64,000 nt of DNA from Paenibacillus sp. 453mf (GTDB lineage: Bacteria; Bacillota; Bacilli; Paenibacillales; Paenibacillaceae), in NCBI RefSeq assembly GCF_900116105.1, contig NZ_FPAC01000001.1, positions 2,359,135 through 2,423,134 of the forward strand, in the 5' to 3' direction. The notes beneath the pieces are model-generated. The model was given only the letters and a program-made list of their open reading frames with translations, made no database searches and was not told the origin of the DNA. Both the position numbers and the translations under genes were made by a program. The number at the start of each line of letters is the position of its first letter. The stretch's first letter is position 1. Shown here one piece after another: positions 36,057-44,225 of the stretch.

Positions 36057-36917
36057 TCAAACAACTTTGCCAGGTGCTCTATATGTACGGTACACTTCCA
36101 TCATCTTCATGATTTCCTGTACAACCACCTGATCAATAACTTCATTCTGAATCAATCGTTCCGTATCACTCACAGCATGACTCAGCTTTTCCGTTAGATA
36201 TTCCTGTATTCTGTGCTTAAGCGTAAGCTGAATCCATTCATTAGGCTCAAGCTTATTCCCGTAAAGGGCTTCCCTAACACTGGAATCCGTATGGCTTAGA
36301 ATTTGATAATAAGCGAGACGATAGCGAGAACGATCCATATCCTTCACATGTTCAATCTCCTCAATGAGCATATCAAACAGACTGAATGCACTCAGCAGTC
36401 GATCAAACAATGAGACTTCTTCAGCTGCAATCATGCTCTGAAAAGAAAGAAACAGCTGCTTCTTCAGCTGCACTGATTCGTTAACGTATTCCTCTGCTGT
36501 AACCAGCTGTCGTCTCATGCGGTTATACAAATTCATTTTCCGTTCGTTCACGATACAAATTCCTTCACTAAGTGATGCGACAACGGAGATTTGCCCTGCT
36601 GCAGCCAGCAGTTGATAGAACCTTGCACTGAAATAATCTCCACCGAGTACTTTGAGCTGACGAGATCGCATCTCCTGCTCCTTCAGCTCTTCCTCATGAA
36701 TATCAATCATCTCATGTGTATCCAGACCCATTTGCACAAGGGCAGTAACAAGGGAGTATAACTCACTATGCTCCGCTGACCGAACCGGTCCGCGATTCAA
36801 AAAAAACGCAAGCAGCCGTACACGGCCATCAGGAAAATTCGGAATTTCCGTATGCCGCTGAATCATATCGTAGTTTGTATATTTTTTTGCAAGATTAGGT
36901 ACGCGGTATGTAGTCAT
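36057..36917 (-). CDS. hepS: Heptaprenyl diphosphate synthase component I
   Basis: 286 residues, all-helical non-catalytic partner of HepT. It lacks aspartate-rich motifs, as expected. Family-like features are HTEIPNFPDGRVRLLAFFL near residue 22 and the ICIVNERKMNLYN stretch. Start ATG 36915-36917 follows CGGAGG by 6 bases; six residues of upstream frame were dropped. First of the menaquinone gene string. Confidence 0.88.
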   Translation of the reverse strand: MTTYRVPNLAKKYTNYDMIQRHTEIPNFPDGRVRLLAFFLNRGPVRSAEHSELYSLVTALVQMGLDTHEMIDIHEEELKEQEMRSRQLKVLGGDYFSARFYQLLAAAGQISVVASLSEGICIVNERKMNLYNRMRRQLVTAEEYVNESVQLKKQLFLSFQSMIAAEEVSLFDRLLSAFSLFDMLIEEIEHVKDMDRSRYRLAYYQILSHTDSSVREALYGNKLEPNEWIQLTLKHRIQEYLTEKLSHAVSDTERLIQNEVIDQVVVQEIMKMMEVYRTYRAPGKVV

Positions 36918-36952
36918 CCTGATCCTCCGAGCCATTAAATAAGTAGCGAATC

Positions 36953-36985
36953 AATTTCATAACTCATTAAAGGTATTATGAAATT
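36953..36985. repeat. Stem-loop in the hepS leader
   Basis: Perfect 10-bp inverted repeat AATTTCATAA/TTATGAAATT with a 13-base loop, between the candidate promoter at 37018 and hepS. AT-rich and without a U run. Confidence 0.6.
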
Positions 36986-37017
36986 GTTTCAAATAGAATA
37001 TATTCACAATCTTATCT

Positions 37018-37026
37018 ATTATAGCA
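37018..37026 (-). promoter_or_regulatory. Candidate extended -10 promoter of hepS
   Basis: Minus-strand TGCTATAAT, perfect -10 with TGn extension; the -35 is weak (TTGTGC at 19 bases). Confidence 0.45.
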
Positions 37027-37064
37027 TACGATCGAAATGATCGCACAAGCATCATTAACCCTTT

Positions 37065-37604
37065 TCAGCGTAAAATGAACTGTCTGCGCCATAAATTCGT
37101 TTCCGACATATGAAACCGTTGTTTGAGGTCGTCAGGAAGCTCAGCGCTTTTCCATGTTTTGAGCAATTGCAGTGCTTCAAGATTCCACTCGCTCCGCCTA
37201 ATATCTGCCGATAACAGCAAATGACGGCTTCCCATCCATTCATCCTCAGCCATTACCCGAAGCATCAGCTGCTGCACATTGACGGTCTCCTCAAAAGAAA
37301 AAGAAGCAACCGTCGCTATATCTTCATAAATATCAGATGGATCACTCGATTCATCTGCTGCTCTCAAATCAATAGTCAGAACACCGCTGTTCCACTTCAC
37401 TTTGCTGATCTGTGCCGCAAGCTTCAATTCATGCAAGTAATCGACCAGATTATGATCCTCCAGCTTGACCGGATTGCTGCTCTGCAGAACCTCGCGGGAG
37501 ACCTCCTGCATGGAGTCTTTTTGAATGGTGACAAAAGTGGCCAGCAGCATGAGTGTACTTAATGAGATGGAAAGGACTATGAGAATGACTTTTTTCTTCT
37601 TCAA
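37065..37604 (-). CDS. Membrane-anchored protein of unknown function
   Basis: 179 residues. Start TTG at 37602-37604, 6 bases after GGGAGGCG. A Lys-rich start (KKKK) and one hydrophobic helix (about 6-24) anchor an extracytoplasmic domain. That domain has a predicted pattern VKWNSGVLTIDLRA and RVMAEDEWMGSRHLLLSADIRRSEWN. I do not recognise the family. It lies between mtrB and hepS, a place that has no such gene in B. subtilis. Confidence 0.7.
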   Translation of the reverse strand: MKKKKVILIVLSISLSTLMLLATFVTIQKDSMQEVSREVLQSSNPVKLEDHNLVDYLHELKLAAQISKVKWNSGVLTIDLRAADESSDPSDIYEDIATVASFSFEETVNVQQLMLRVMAEDEWMGSRHLLLSADIRRSEWNLEALQLLKTWKSAELPDDLKQRFHMSETNLWRRQFILR

Positions 37605-37718
37605 AAAATTCGCCTCCCATTTCCTGTTGTGAGCTCGTGAGACAAGGCCCATACCTCATTGTACAAAGAAAAAAAGCAGGCTATGCCTGCATTTTAAAGT
37701 TGAGTGAAAATAAGCCGT

Positions 37719-37943
37719 TTATTGATCCGTTTCGATCTTCCCATGTTTTGTCATCACTTCTGCTTTGCCCCGTACTTTGATCGCTGAAGTGTGATCTGTG
37801 AATTGGGCAATCATGACTTCACCTTTATCCAGCTTCTCGGTGTGATGAAATCTTGTATCATGTCCTCGGGTCAGTCCAATGACGTGCACACCGTTCTCTT
37901 TTGCCTTAATCACGATATAATCGCCGCCTAATGGAATTTCCAT
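37719..37943 (-). CDS. mtrB: Tryptophan RNA-binding attenuation protein (TRAP)
   Basis: 74 residues. The sequence is close to B. subtilis MtrB throughout: [20 protein letters not shown], then [12 protein letters not shown], and [16 protein letters not shown] forms an 11-subunit ring; when charged with tryptophan it wraps GAG/UAG repeats in RNA. Start is ATG 37941-37943, 8 bases after AAAAGGGG; an in-frame GTG two codons up is too close to that site. The likely target is the trp leader at 27404-27448. folE (mtrA), which precedes mtrB in B. subtilis, is absent. Confidence 0.96.
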   Translation of the reverse strand: MEIPLGGDYIVIKAKENGVHVIGLTRGHDTRFHHTEKLDKGEVMIAQFTDHTSAIKVRGKAEVMTKHGKIETDQ

Positions 37944-37969
37944 GCTCACTGCCCCTTTTCAATTAAATG

Positions 37970-38001
37970 AAAAAAGCCGTGAACGTATTCACGGTCTTTT
38001 T
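37970..38001. terminator. Terminator after hup
   Basis: CCGTGAA/TTCACGG stem with loop CGTA, a U run on the minus strand side and also T5 on the plus side. It separates hup from mtrB, so mtrB needs its own promoter or read-through. Confidence 0.85.
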
Positions 38002-38026
38002 GGTTACCTGGTCGTATGTAGAAATC

Positions 38027-38299
38027 TTATTTGATTCCGTCTTTGAGCGCTTTGCCTGGTTTGAAAGCAGGAATTTTGCTCGCAGGAATTTCGATTTCCT
38101 CACCTGTCTGCGGATTACGTCCTTTACGTGCAGAACGCTCGCGTACTTCAAAGTTACCAAAACCAACGAGTTGAACTTTGTCTCCGTTTTGCAGAGCTTC
38201 GGAAATAGCTTCAAATACAGCATCCACTGCTTTCGTAACATCCTTCTTCGACAATTCAGTTGCCTCTGTAACTTGTGCAATCAGATCAGATTTATTCAA
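38027..38299 (-). CDS. hup: DNA-binding protein HU
   Basis: 90 residues, the usual HU length. Signature [19 protein letters not shown] near residues 46-64, N-terminal [16 protein letters not shown]. Abundant nucleoid protein. Ribosome binding site CAGGAGGTG. Two promoters are visible upstream, matching high expression. Confidence 0.98.
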   Translation of the reverse strand: MNKSDLIAQVTEATELSKKDVTKAVDAVFEAISEALQNGDKVQLVGFGNFEVRERSARKGRNPQTGEEIEIPASKIPAFKPGKALKDGIK

Positions 38300-38328
38300 G
38301 TGTATTCACCTCCTGAAATATCTTAAGT

Positions 38329-38356
38329 GTTATACTGTGTTTCCGTTTTACCGCAA
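38329..38356 (-). promoter_or_regulatory. hup proximal promoter
   Basis: Minus strand TTGCGG (38351-38356), 16-base spacer, TATAAC (38329-38334), 30 bases before the hup start. Confidence 0.6.
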
Positions 38357-38478
38357 AATATACGTGGCTAGGCTATTTTTATACTAATAGGTTTATATGC
38401 CCGGCTCATTTACATCCGCTGCCAAGAGGAGTAAGCATCTAGTCGCAGGACTATATTTCTCTTAAACGGACAAACTTT

Positions 38479-38507
38479 ATAGTAATACAGTCAGAATACA
38501 ATTTCAA
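38479..38507 (-). promoter_or_regulatory. hup distal promoter
   Basis: Minus strand TTGAAA (38502-38507), 17-base spacer, TACTAT (38479-38484). Confidence 0.6.
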
Positions 38508-38592
38508 GTGAATTCAGCGCTATATATAGTTAAAATTGATAGAATCTTATCCTTTTTAAGAGTCAATGAGCAATCATACCATTTTTGACAAG

Positions 38593-38630
38593 CAAAATAA
38601 CCGAAAAGGATATATCCTTTCGGTTATTTT
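38593..38630 (-). terminator. Terminator after spoIVA
   Basis: Minus strand ATAACCGAAAGGA with TCCTTTTCGGTTAT, tight loop TATA, then TTTTG; 18 bases after the spoIVA stop. Confidence 0.8.
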
Positions 38631-38647
38631 AGTAACTAGCTCAGGTA

Positions 38648-40126
38648 TTACAGTATGATGGCGATCAGTCCGCCAGAGCCCTCGTTAATAATGCGGCCAA
38701 GCGTTTCCTGCAGCTTGTATCTGGCGTTATCAGGCATCATGGCAATCTTGCCTTGAATGCCCTCACGCACGATGGAATGAAGCGAACGGCCAAACATATC
38801 TGAATCCCATACCTTGATCGGATCATTTTCAAAGTCCTGCATGAGATATCGAACAAGCTCCTCGCTCTGCTTCTCTGTGCCTATAATCGGTGCGAATTCG
38901 GACTCGACATCCACTCGAATCATATGGATTGAAGGCGCTGTTGCTTTCAGTCTGACGCCAAATCTTGTTCCCTGACGGATCAGCTCCGGCTCATCAAGCG
39001 CCATTTCAGCAAGAGAAGGTGCGGCTATGCCATAGCCTGTCGTTTTCACCATCTCGAGCGCTTCGGCAAAGCGATCGTATTCTTTTTTCGCATGAGCAAA
39101 GTCCTGCATGAGCTGTAACAGATGGTCCTTACCTCTAATCTCAATGCCAACCACTTCATATAGAATCTGGTCATACAATTCATCTGGTGCGTAGAGATCA
39201 ATCTCAGCAACGCCCTGCCCCATATTCATGCCGCTGAGCCCAGCTCGATCAATGAATTCATATTCCATGAACTGAGAAACAACACGATCCACATCTCTCA
39301 ATCGGCGAATGTCCTTGACCGTGTCACGCACGGAATTTTCATAATTCGAACGCAGCCAGTGATTCTCGTTCAACACCATGACCCAGCTCGGCAAGTTGAC
39401 ATTCACTTCATGAACCGGGAACTCATAGAGCACTTCTCGCAGTACGCCGGTTACATCATCTTCCGTCATGGTCGCTGCGCTTACAGCCATCACCGGAATA
39501 TCATATTTCTCTGCGAGCTCGGCGCGAAGCTGCTGTGCTTCTTCACTTTTTGGCTTGATGGAGTTGATGATCAGTACAAACGGCTTGCCGACTTCTTTGA
39601 GCTCTGCAATGACTCGCTCTTCGGATTCCACATAAGACTCGCGCGGAATCTCGGCAATTGTTCCATCTGTCGTTACGACAACACCGAGTGTAGAATGCTC
39701 TTGAATTACCTTGCGTGTGCCAATTTCAGCAGCTTCCTGAAAAGGAATAGGCTCTTCAAACCATGGCGTGGATATCATCCGAGGTCCATTCTCATCCTCG
39801 TAGCCTTTCGCTCCTTCTACGGCGTAGCCTACGCAGTCTACCAGTCTCACATTAACATCAAGGCCATCAGCCACTTTGATCTGCACCGCCGTATTTGGCA
39901 CAAATTTCGGCTCTGTTGTCATGATAGTTTTACCTGCAGCGCTCTGCGGCAATTCGTCTACTGCACGGACACGATCGGAATCACTCGTAATGTTTGGCAA
40001 TACGATCGTTTCCATGAAGCGTTTAATGAATGTGGATTTTCCTGTTCGAACTGCGCCGACAACACCAAGATAAATGTCCCCGCCAGTGCGTTCGGCAATG
40101 TCTTTGAAAATGTCTACTTTTTCCAA
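38648..40126 (-). CDS. spoIVA: Stage IV sporulation protein A (spore coat morphogenetic ATPase)
   Basis: 492 residues, the normal length. Walker A GAVRTGKST with Lys30, and the family-typical GYAVEGAKGYEDENGPRMI segment near residue 120; the C-terminal third mediates polymerisation. It assembles as the base layer of the coat around the forespore in the mother cell. Ribosome binding site TAGGAGGGG. A sigma-E type promoter lies about 200 bases upstream, consistent with mother-cell expression. Confidence 0.98.
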   Translation of the reverse strand: MEKVDIFKDIAERTGGDIYLGVVGAVRTGKSTFIKRFMETIVLPNITSDSDRVRAVDELPQSAAGKTIMTTEPKFVPNTAVQIKVADGLDVNVRLVDCVGYAVEGAKGYEDENGPRMISTPWFEEPIPFQEAAEIGTRKVIQEHSTLGVVVTTDGTIAEIPRESYVESEERVIAELKEVGKPFVLIINSIKPKSEEAQQLRAELAEKYDIPVMAVSAATMTEDDVTGVLREVLYEFPVHEVNVNLPSWVMVLNENHWLRSNYENSVRDTVKDIRRLRDVDRVVSQFMEYEFIDRAGLSGMNMGQGVAEIDLYAPDELYDQILYEVVGIEIRGKDHLLQLMQDFAHAKKEYDRFAEALEMVKTTGYGIAAPSLAEMALDEPELIRQGTRFGVRLKATAPSIHMIRVDVESEFAPIIGTEKQSEELVRYLMQDFENDPIKVWDSDMFGRSLHSIVREGIQGKIAMMPDNARYKLQETLGRIINEGSGGLIAIIL

Positions 40127-40324
40127 GTGAAATCCCCTCCTAAAAATACTCCGAAGGAAAAATGCTAAAGAGCATCCGCTTCGTTTTCAATCAGACGTTA
40201 AAACCCTGTAAGCGGTAGAACAGCTTATAAAAATTGCCCGGAAGTCGTCCGCCGCCGACAATCACATTCTGATCAAAGAGAGAAGATGAGCGGCGTAACT
40301 CGTACATGCTTTTGGACTAGTATC
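40127..40324 (-). other. Untranslated leader of spoIVA
   Basis: About 190 bases between the sigma-E-like promoter and spoIVA. It contains a GC-rich stretch (GTCGGCGGCGGACGAC near 40245) but I see no strong hairpin or known riboswitch. Confidence 0.4.
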
Positions 40325-40354
40325 ATAGTATGTACATGACCACTGCGGTATGAC
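40325..40354 (-). promoter_or_regulatory. Sigma-E type promoter of spoIVA
   Basis: Minus strand GTCATACC (40347-40354), 14-base spacer, CATACTAT (40325-40332), close to the sigma-E pattern GTCATATT / CATACAAT. Known family expression of spoIVA in the mother cell supports it. Confidence 0.7.
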
Positions 40355-40488
40355 GCCTTTTCTAAAATTTCTATTATCAGACCTGATCGCCCTGATGATA
40401 GACGTCACCCTCTGCAGTCCATCCACACTGAATATATGAGTCTCGGCAGCTTTTTAGAACGTTCGGCAAAGTTCCTTCGGGCCACAAT

Positions 40489-40514
40489 AAAAAAAGACCG
40501 CCAATCTGGCGGTC
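40489..40514 (-). terminator. Terminator after the yphF-like gene
   Basis: Minus strand GACCGCC/GGCGGTC stem, 5-base loop, seven U; 14 bases after the stop at 40528. Confidence 0.9.
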
Positions 40515-40527
40515 ATCAGATATAAAC

Positions 40528-41289
40528 TTATTGAAGTACGGCAATGGGGGCAGAGCCATCCCAATGATAAGGCAGTGATTTCACAGGCACATGATGTGAT
40601 CGCTCCGTGAGCAGCTCTCTGAGATCCTCAGTTTTTGAAGGGGCAAGCTTCTCCCGCTCAATTACCTGCATGATATCAATTGCATAATCGGCATATACGT
40701 TTCCATTTTCATCGAGCAAATATGGAAGGGCTTCACCAGAATATACGCTCTGTAATTCCTGCAATTGACTGGCTCCGCTCTGCAGCTTGTCTATATCAAC
40801 CCGAGATACACCGGGTGATACCTCCTCTGACACAGGCCATTCATCATGTGTAGACTTGTACGTCTGAGCTAAACGCTGAACATCGTTTACACGCTGCACC
40901 GTCGTAAGATCCATCACCTTCACAACAGGGTCTGATTCTTCATTCTGAAGCAGATAATACACACTGCCTCCTTTTTCAAAGGCGGTATTCGGTATATCAT
41001 CCAGGTATCCCTGCTGCTCCAGCTTGTTTAAATCGATTCGAAACTTTTCGTACCTTGGAGTCTCATTGCCTGCAGTAATCATAGGTAATATATGCTGGTC
41101 TGTCTGGAAGGAATCAATTGCATGCTGTATTCTGCTAACACTATCATCATAGTTTACAATTACAGGTTCTGATTCACTGCTTGTCCCTGGATACATACAG
41201 CCTGTCAGCATGACCAAGACCAAGAAAAGTGTGCCGAGAATTACATATCGAAGCTTACCTATACCGAATCGTACTTGACTCTGTGACAT
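40528..41289 (-). CDS. YphF-like lipoprotein
   Basis: 253 residues. Signal peptide with hydrophobic core (about 15-28) and lipobox LTGC near residue 30, so a membrane-anchored lipoprotein outside the cell. The mature part contains repeated short motifs (YEKFRIDLNKLEQQGYLDDIPN and SRVDIDKLQSGA), suggesting two related domains. In B. subtilis yphF lies in the same place beside spoIVA; function unknown. Start ATG 41287-41289 with GGGATGG upstream; an ATG four codons earlier is possible. Confidence 0.8.
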   Translation of the reverse strand: MSQSQVRFGIGKLRYVILGTLFLVLVMLTGCMYPGTSSESEPVIVNYDDSVSRIQHAIDSFQTDQHILPMITAGNETPRYEKFRIDLNKLEQQGYLDDIPNTAFEKGGSVYYLLQNEESDPVVKVMDLTTVQRVNDVQRLAQTYKSTHDEWPVSEEVSPGVSRVDIDKLQSGASQLQELQSVYSGEALPYLLDENGNVYADYAIDIMQVIEREKLAPSKTEDLRELLTERSHHVPVKSLPYHWDGSAPIAVLQ

Positions 41290-41339
41290 CGCTAAGTCCA
41301 TCCCATTTCTAGATCATTATAATGATGTACCAATAAGGC

Positions 41340-41693
41340 TTACCACAATTCATCACGTTCCGCCTGCTGTTTCTCAAGCTGCTTGCGGATTGCGGCCTTT
41401 AATTTGTCCTCTGGAAGTTCTACGACGACTGAATCATGGATGACCGCCTGACAAGCAAGCCGGGTTCCATCATTCAGCCATGTTCCCAACTTGTTTATTT
41501 CAGCCGTACTCGGCTTACTCAAGTTCTTGCGTTCCTGCTCTTGAACCTTCACCTTGCACATCAGGCAGCCTGCCTTCCCCCCGCAACGGGTAGGAATATG
41601 GACTCCTGCTCTTTGCCCAGCTTGAAGCAACGTTGTGCCCTGCTTGACTATAATTTCTTTGCGCGCCGGCAAAAACGTTACCTTCACACTCAT
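41340..41693 (-). CDS. 2Fe-2S ferredoxin-like protein
   Basis: 117 residues. Plant-type [2Fe-2S] pattern: Cys in TRCGGKAGCLMCKV (CX5CX2C) near residues 37-46 and a fourth Cys in RLACQA near 80. The C terminus has a helical Lys/Gln-rich extension. A small electron carrier; partner unknown. It stands alone between the yphF-like gene and the nucleotidyltransferase-like gene. Confidence 0.88.
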   Translation of the reverse strand: MSVKVTFLPARKEIIVKQGTTLLQAGQRAGVHIPTRCGGKAGCLMCKVKVQEQERKNLSKPSTAEINKLGTWLNDGTRLACQAVIHDSVVVELPEDKLKAAIRKQLEKQQAERDELW

Positions 41694-41738
41694 AATTAAC
41701 TTCCTTCCTGCAGCAATTTCATTCCCGAAAACTCGCTT

Positions 41739-42446
41739 TTAGAGTCTAGTATTCAGGAGCTCCTCTACCCTACTTAAATCTTGATCAGACCATACATTCC
41801 TCGCAATGAGCTCTCTAATGAGGGGCAGATGCTCCTTCAAGTCCTCAGTGATTTTTGTTGCAATGGGGATGTAACGATCCTCTCTTTGGCGCAGTACATT
41901 GAACAGCAGCTCATGACTGAGCGGAGTTAACTTCACCTTGCCTGCTGCTCCCTGGACGCTGTAAAGCGCTGCATATGAGCTTAGCAGCTCGACTTCTGTG
42001 CGGTAAAATGACCCCTCAGTACATATCTCAAACCCTCCGGACAGCTCGATAGCGGAATCCTCGATACGATAATGGCTTAACAGGGAAGTGTAGGTGCCGC
42101 TGCGGTCCAGGACCTGTTCGTCTATTTGCCTGCCTGATGCAAGTCTATGCAGTAATTTGGCAACCCGAAGATCAGCATAGATATCAATATCATTGGGTGG
42201 TTTAGCGAGTCCAACACCTTGGAGCATTAAACTGCTGCTGCCTCCCAGTAACCAGAGATGGTCATTTGTATTCCATATGTTGATCAACAATCTCAAAGAT
42301 CTATCCAACACCTCATCATGACTCCAATCATTTGGTGAAAATAGCCCTGCCAATCGGCTCACCTTCCCTTTATCCTCTAAGTACAAATCTTGATGCTTAA
42401 GTAAGCTTGCCGCATATATGTTATAGCAGGGATAAATATCATTCAT
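41739..42446 (-). CDS. Nucleotidyltransferase-fold protein of unknown role
   Basis: 235 residues. LLGGSSSLMLQG (about residues 67-78) followed by PPNDIDIYAD matches the GGSxxL...DxD pattern of minimal nucleotidyltransferases (AbiEii/MNT-like). The remaining 140 residues are helical with a KLTPLSHELLFNVLRQRED segment. It could modify nucleic acid or protein; no antitoxin or partner gene is adjacent. No strong ribosome binding site is seen. Start chosen as the only in-frame ATG. Confidence 0.7.
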   Translation of the reverse strand: MNDIYPCYNIYAASLLKHQDLYLEDKGKVSRLAGLFSPNDWSHDEVLDRSLRLLINIWNTNDHLWLLGGSSSLMLQGVGLAKPPNDIDIYADLRVAKLLHRLASGRQIDEQVLDRSGTYTSLLSHYRIEDSAIELSGGFEICTEGSFYRTEVELLSSYAALYSVQGAAGKVKLTPLSHELLFNVLRQREDRYIPIATKITEDLKEHLPLIRELIARNVWSDQDLSRVEELLNTRL

Positions 42447-42451
42447 AGCTG

Positions 42452-42631
42452 CTACATGATTGACACTACGCCGCTAAAGAAACCAATTAACATAATAATA
42501 AAAGCGATTACGGATAAAACCCCTTTTATTATACCCTTAGTTTTGGCTCTGGCAAAAGTAATGAGAAAAACAGATACTCCCATAATTAAAATTGCGATAA
42601 TGGACAGCCACATTTTATCCATTGCACTCAT
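42452..42631 (-). CDS. DUF2768 family small membrane protein (YphE-like)
   Basis: 59 residues read directly from the minus strand. Two hydrophobic helices (about 8-26 and 38-57) flank a basic loop (FARAKTKG). AAAGGGAG lies 6 bases before ATG. Matches the DUF2768 family, found in spore formers between spoIVA and gpsA as in B. subtilis. Function unknown. It ends 6 bases before the nucleotidyltransferase-like gene. Confidence 0.82.
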   Translation of the reverse strand: MSAMDKMWLSIIAILIMGVSVFLITFARAKTKGIIKGVLSVIAFIIMLIGFFSGVVSIM

Positions 42632-42727
42632 GATCTGCTCCCTTTCACTGCAACATTATTTAGGTACGTTTGTCCATAAACACGACTTATTATATCATGA
42701 AAAACGGAACTGAACTTCCAAATAAAA

Positions 42728-42766
42728 GAAAAAAACAAAGAAACAGGCTGCTGCCTCTCTCTTTGT
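42728..42766 (-). terminator. Terminator after spoVIF
   Basis: Minus strand ACAAAG ... AGGC AGCA GCCT ... CTTTGT followed by seven U; 21 bases after the stop. Confidence 0.8.
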
Positions 42767-42786
42767 TTTATATTGATTGTTAGAAC

Positions 42787-43062
42787 TTATTTCTTTTTCA
42801 TCATCATTTTCATGAGTGCTTCCATGTTGCTTGGATTCATACCGCTTTTTTTAACCGCATTAACGATATCTTTAATTGTTTCTTCACTGACCGGTATATT
42901 GGCCATTGCAGAGACCTGCTTGATTAATGTCCGCAGTTGGGCTTCATTTTGCATTGTAGAAGGCTTAACCGTGCTGGCCAATTTTTTGACGGCCCCTTCG
43001 GATATTTTCTTACCGGTCTTTTTGTTAATTGCATCCAAAGCATCCTTAGAAAAATCTCCCAT
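42787..43062 (-). CDS. spoVIF: Stage VI sporulation protein F
   Basis: 91 residues, helical and Lys/Met-rich, ending MKMMMKKK. Recognised by GDFSKDALDAINKKTGKKIS and the STVKPSTMQNEAQLR segment. The family acts late in sporulation, in coat maturation via GerE-dependent genes in B. subtilis (YjcC). Single gene with its own terminator. Confidence 0.88.
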   Translation of the reverse strand: MGDFSKDALDAINKKTGKKISEGAVKKLASTVKPSTMQNEAQLRTLIKQVSAMANIPVSEETIKDIVNAVKKSGMNPSNMEALMKMMMKKK

Positions 43063-43184
43063 TTATTCCCCTCCTTAAGACAAAAACTCAACATATCATA
43101 TGAGCTGTCTTAGAGAAAGGTGATGACTCCACAATTCAAGAGGCTCCAGCCTACGGAAGAGAGCGAGCCAGCTAAATAATTCAA

Positions 43185-44225
43185 TTATTTATGCCATTGT
43201 TCCCAGGTCTCTAGCTTCATAACTTCCATCTCGGTCTTCGGATCACGCCCCATAAGGGCTTCTACCGCCGTACGACTGTCTTTGCCTGTGAACAGCACTT
43301 GATAGAGCTGATCGGCAATCGGCATCTGTACATTAAATTTGATTGATATGGCATGAGCGGCCTCCGTTGTGCGGATACCTTCCACAACCATCCCCATCGC
43401 TTCAAGCACTTCATTAAGCGGTTTGCCTTGACCAAGGGCATACCCCGCCCGCCAGTTCCGGCTATGCTTACTTGTCGCTGTTACGACAAGATCCCCAACA
43501 CCGGCAAGGCCAGAGAAGGTGAGCGGATTTGCTCCCATCTGGACGCCTACTCTCGCTATCTCGGCAAGTCCCCTTGTTATAATCGCGGCTTTGGCATTAT
43601 CTCCAAAGCCCAGACCGTCCGACATACCGGCACCGAGAGCAATGATGTTCTTGAGTGCTCCAGCCAGTTCAACACCTACTTGATCCCGGTTGGTGTAGAC
43701 TCTGAAGTTAACATTCATGAACAGATCCCTTGCGTAATTCGCCTTCTCATCGTTTAATGCTGCCACAACAATTGTTGTAGGATTCCGCTTCACTACTTCT
43801 TCAGCATGACTCGGTCCTGACAAGACGACAATATCGCCCTCCGTACATTCCAATTCTTCTGCAATCACTGTGGACATCCGTTTGAGACTGGGAAGCTCAA
43901 ACCCCTTGGTTGCATGAATAATGAGCGTATCCTTAGCGTAGTGTGGCTTCAGCTGCTGAACCACAGCCCGCATTGCAGAAGAAGGTGCGACTATAATAAT
44001 AGCGTCGGTACCCTTTACTGCTGCTTTCATGTCACTGGTGGCTACGATACGATCTGACAGAGTAATGCCGGGCAGGTAACGGCTGTTTGTACGCTGCAGA
44101 TTGATTTCTGCCGCCTGCTGTTCACTTCTCGTCCACACAAATACATCGTGCCCATTATCAGCCAACACGCTTGCAAGTGCAGTTCCCCAGCTTCCAGCTA
44201 CCAATAGCGTTACTTTTTTAGACAA
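43185..44225 (-). CDS. gpsA: Glycerol-3-phosphate dehydrogenase [NAD(P)+]
   Basis: Makes glycerol-3-phosphate for phospholipids. 346 residues. NAD site VAGSWGTALASVLADNG (about 9-25), VVLSGPSHAEEV near 138, and the ALKNIIALGAGMSDGLGFGDNAKA block near 190. Start overlaps plsY by 8 bases; the two act in sequence (GpsA product is the PlsY substrate). Confidence 0.97.
   Translation of the reverse strand: MSKKVTLLVAGSWGTALASVLADNGHDVFVWTRSEQQAAEINLQRTNSRYLPGITLSDRIVATSDMKAAVKGTDAIIIVAPSSAMRAVVQQLKPHYAKDTLIIHATKGFELPSLKRMSTVIAEELECTEGDIVVLSGPSHAEEVVKRNPTTIVVAALNDEKANYARDLFMNVNFRVYTNRDQVGVELAGALKNIIALGAGMSDGLGFGDNAKAAIITRGLAEIARVGVQMGANPLTFSGLAGVGDLVVTATSKHSRNWRAGYALGQGKPLNEVLEAMGMVVEGIRTTEAAHAISIKFNVQMPIADQLYQVLFTGKDSRTAVEALMGRDPKTEMEVMKLETWEQWHK

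Noticed and set aside
37963..38280. Minus-strand 105-codon frame over hup
   Set aside because: Alternative frame of hup; the 90-residue HU frame is unmistakable.
39359..40168. Plus-strand open frame of 269 codons
   Set aside because: Antisense to spoIVA, Cys/His-rich non-protein-like composition, no ribosome binding site.
40377..40559. Minus-strand frame of 60 codons between spoIVA and yphF
   Set aside because: Overlaps the yphF end and its terminator in another frame, no ribosome binding site.
42456..42713. Plus-strand frame of 85 codons
   Set aside because: Antisense to the DUF2768 gene, which has a good ribosome binding site and recognisable family features.
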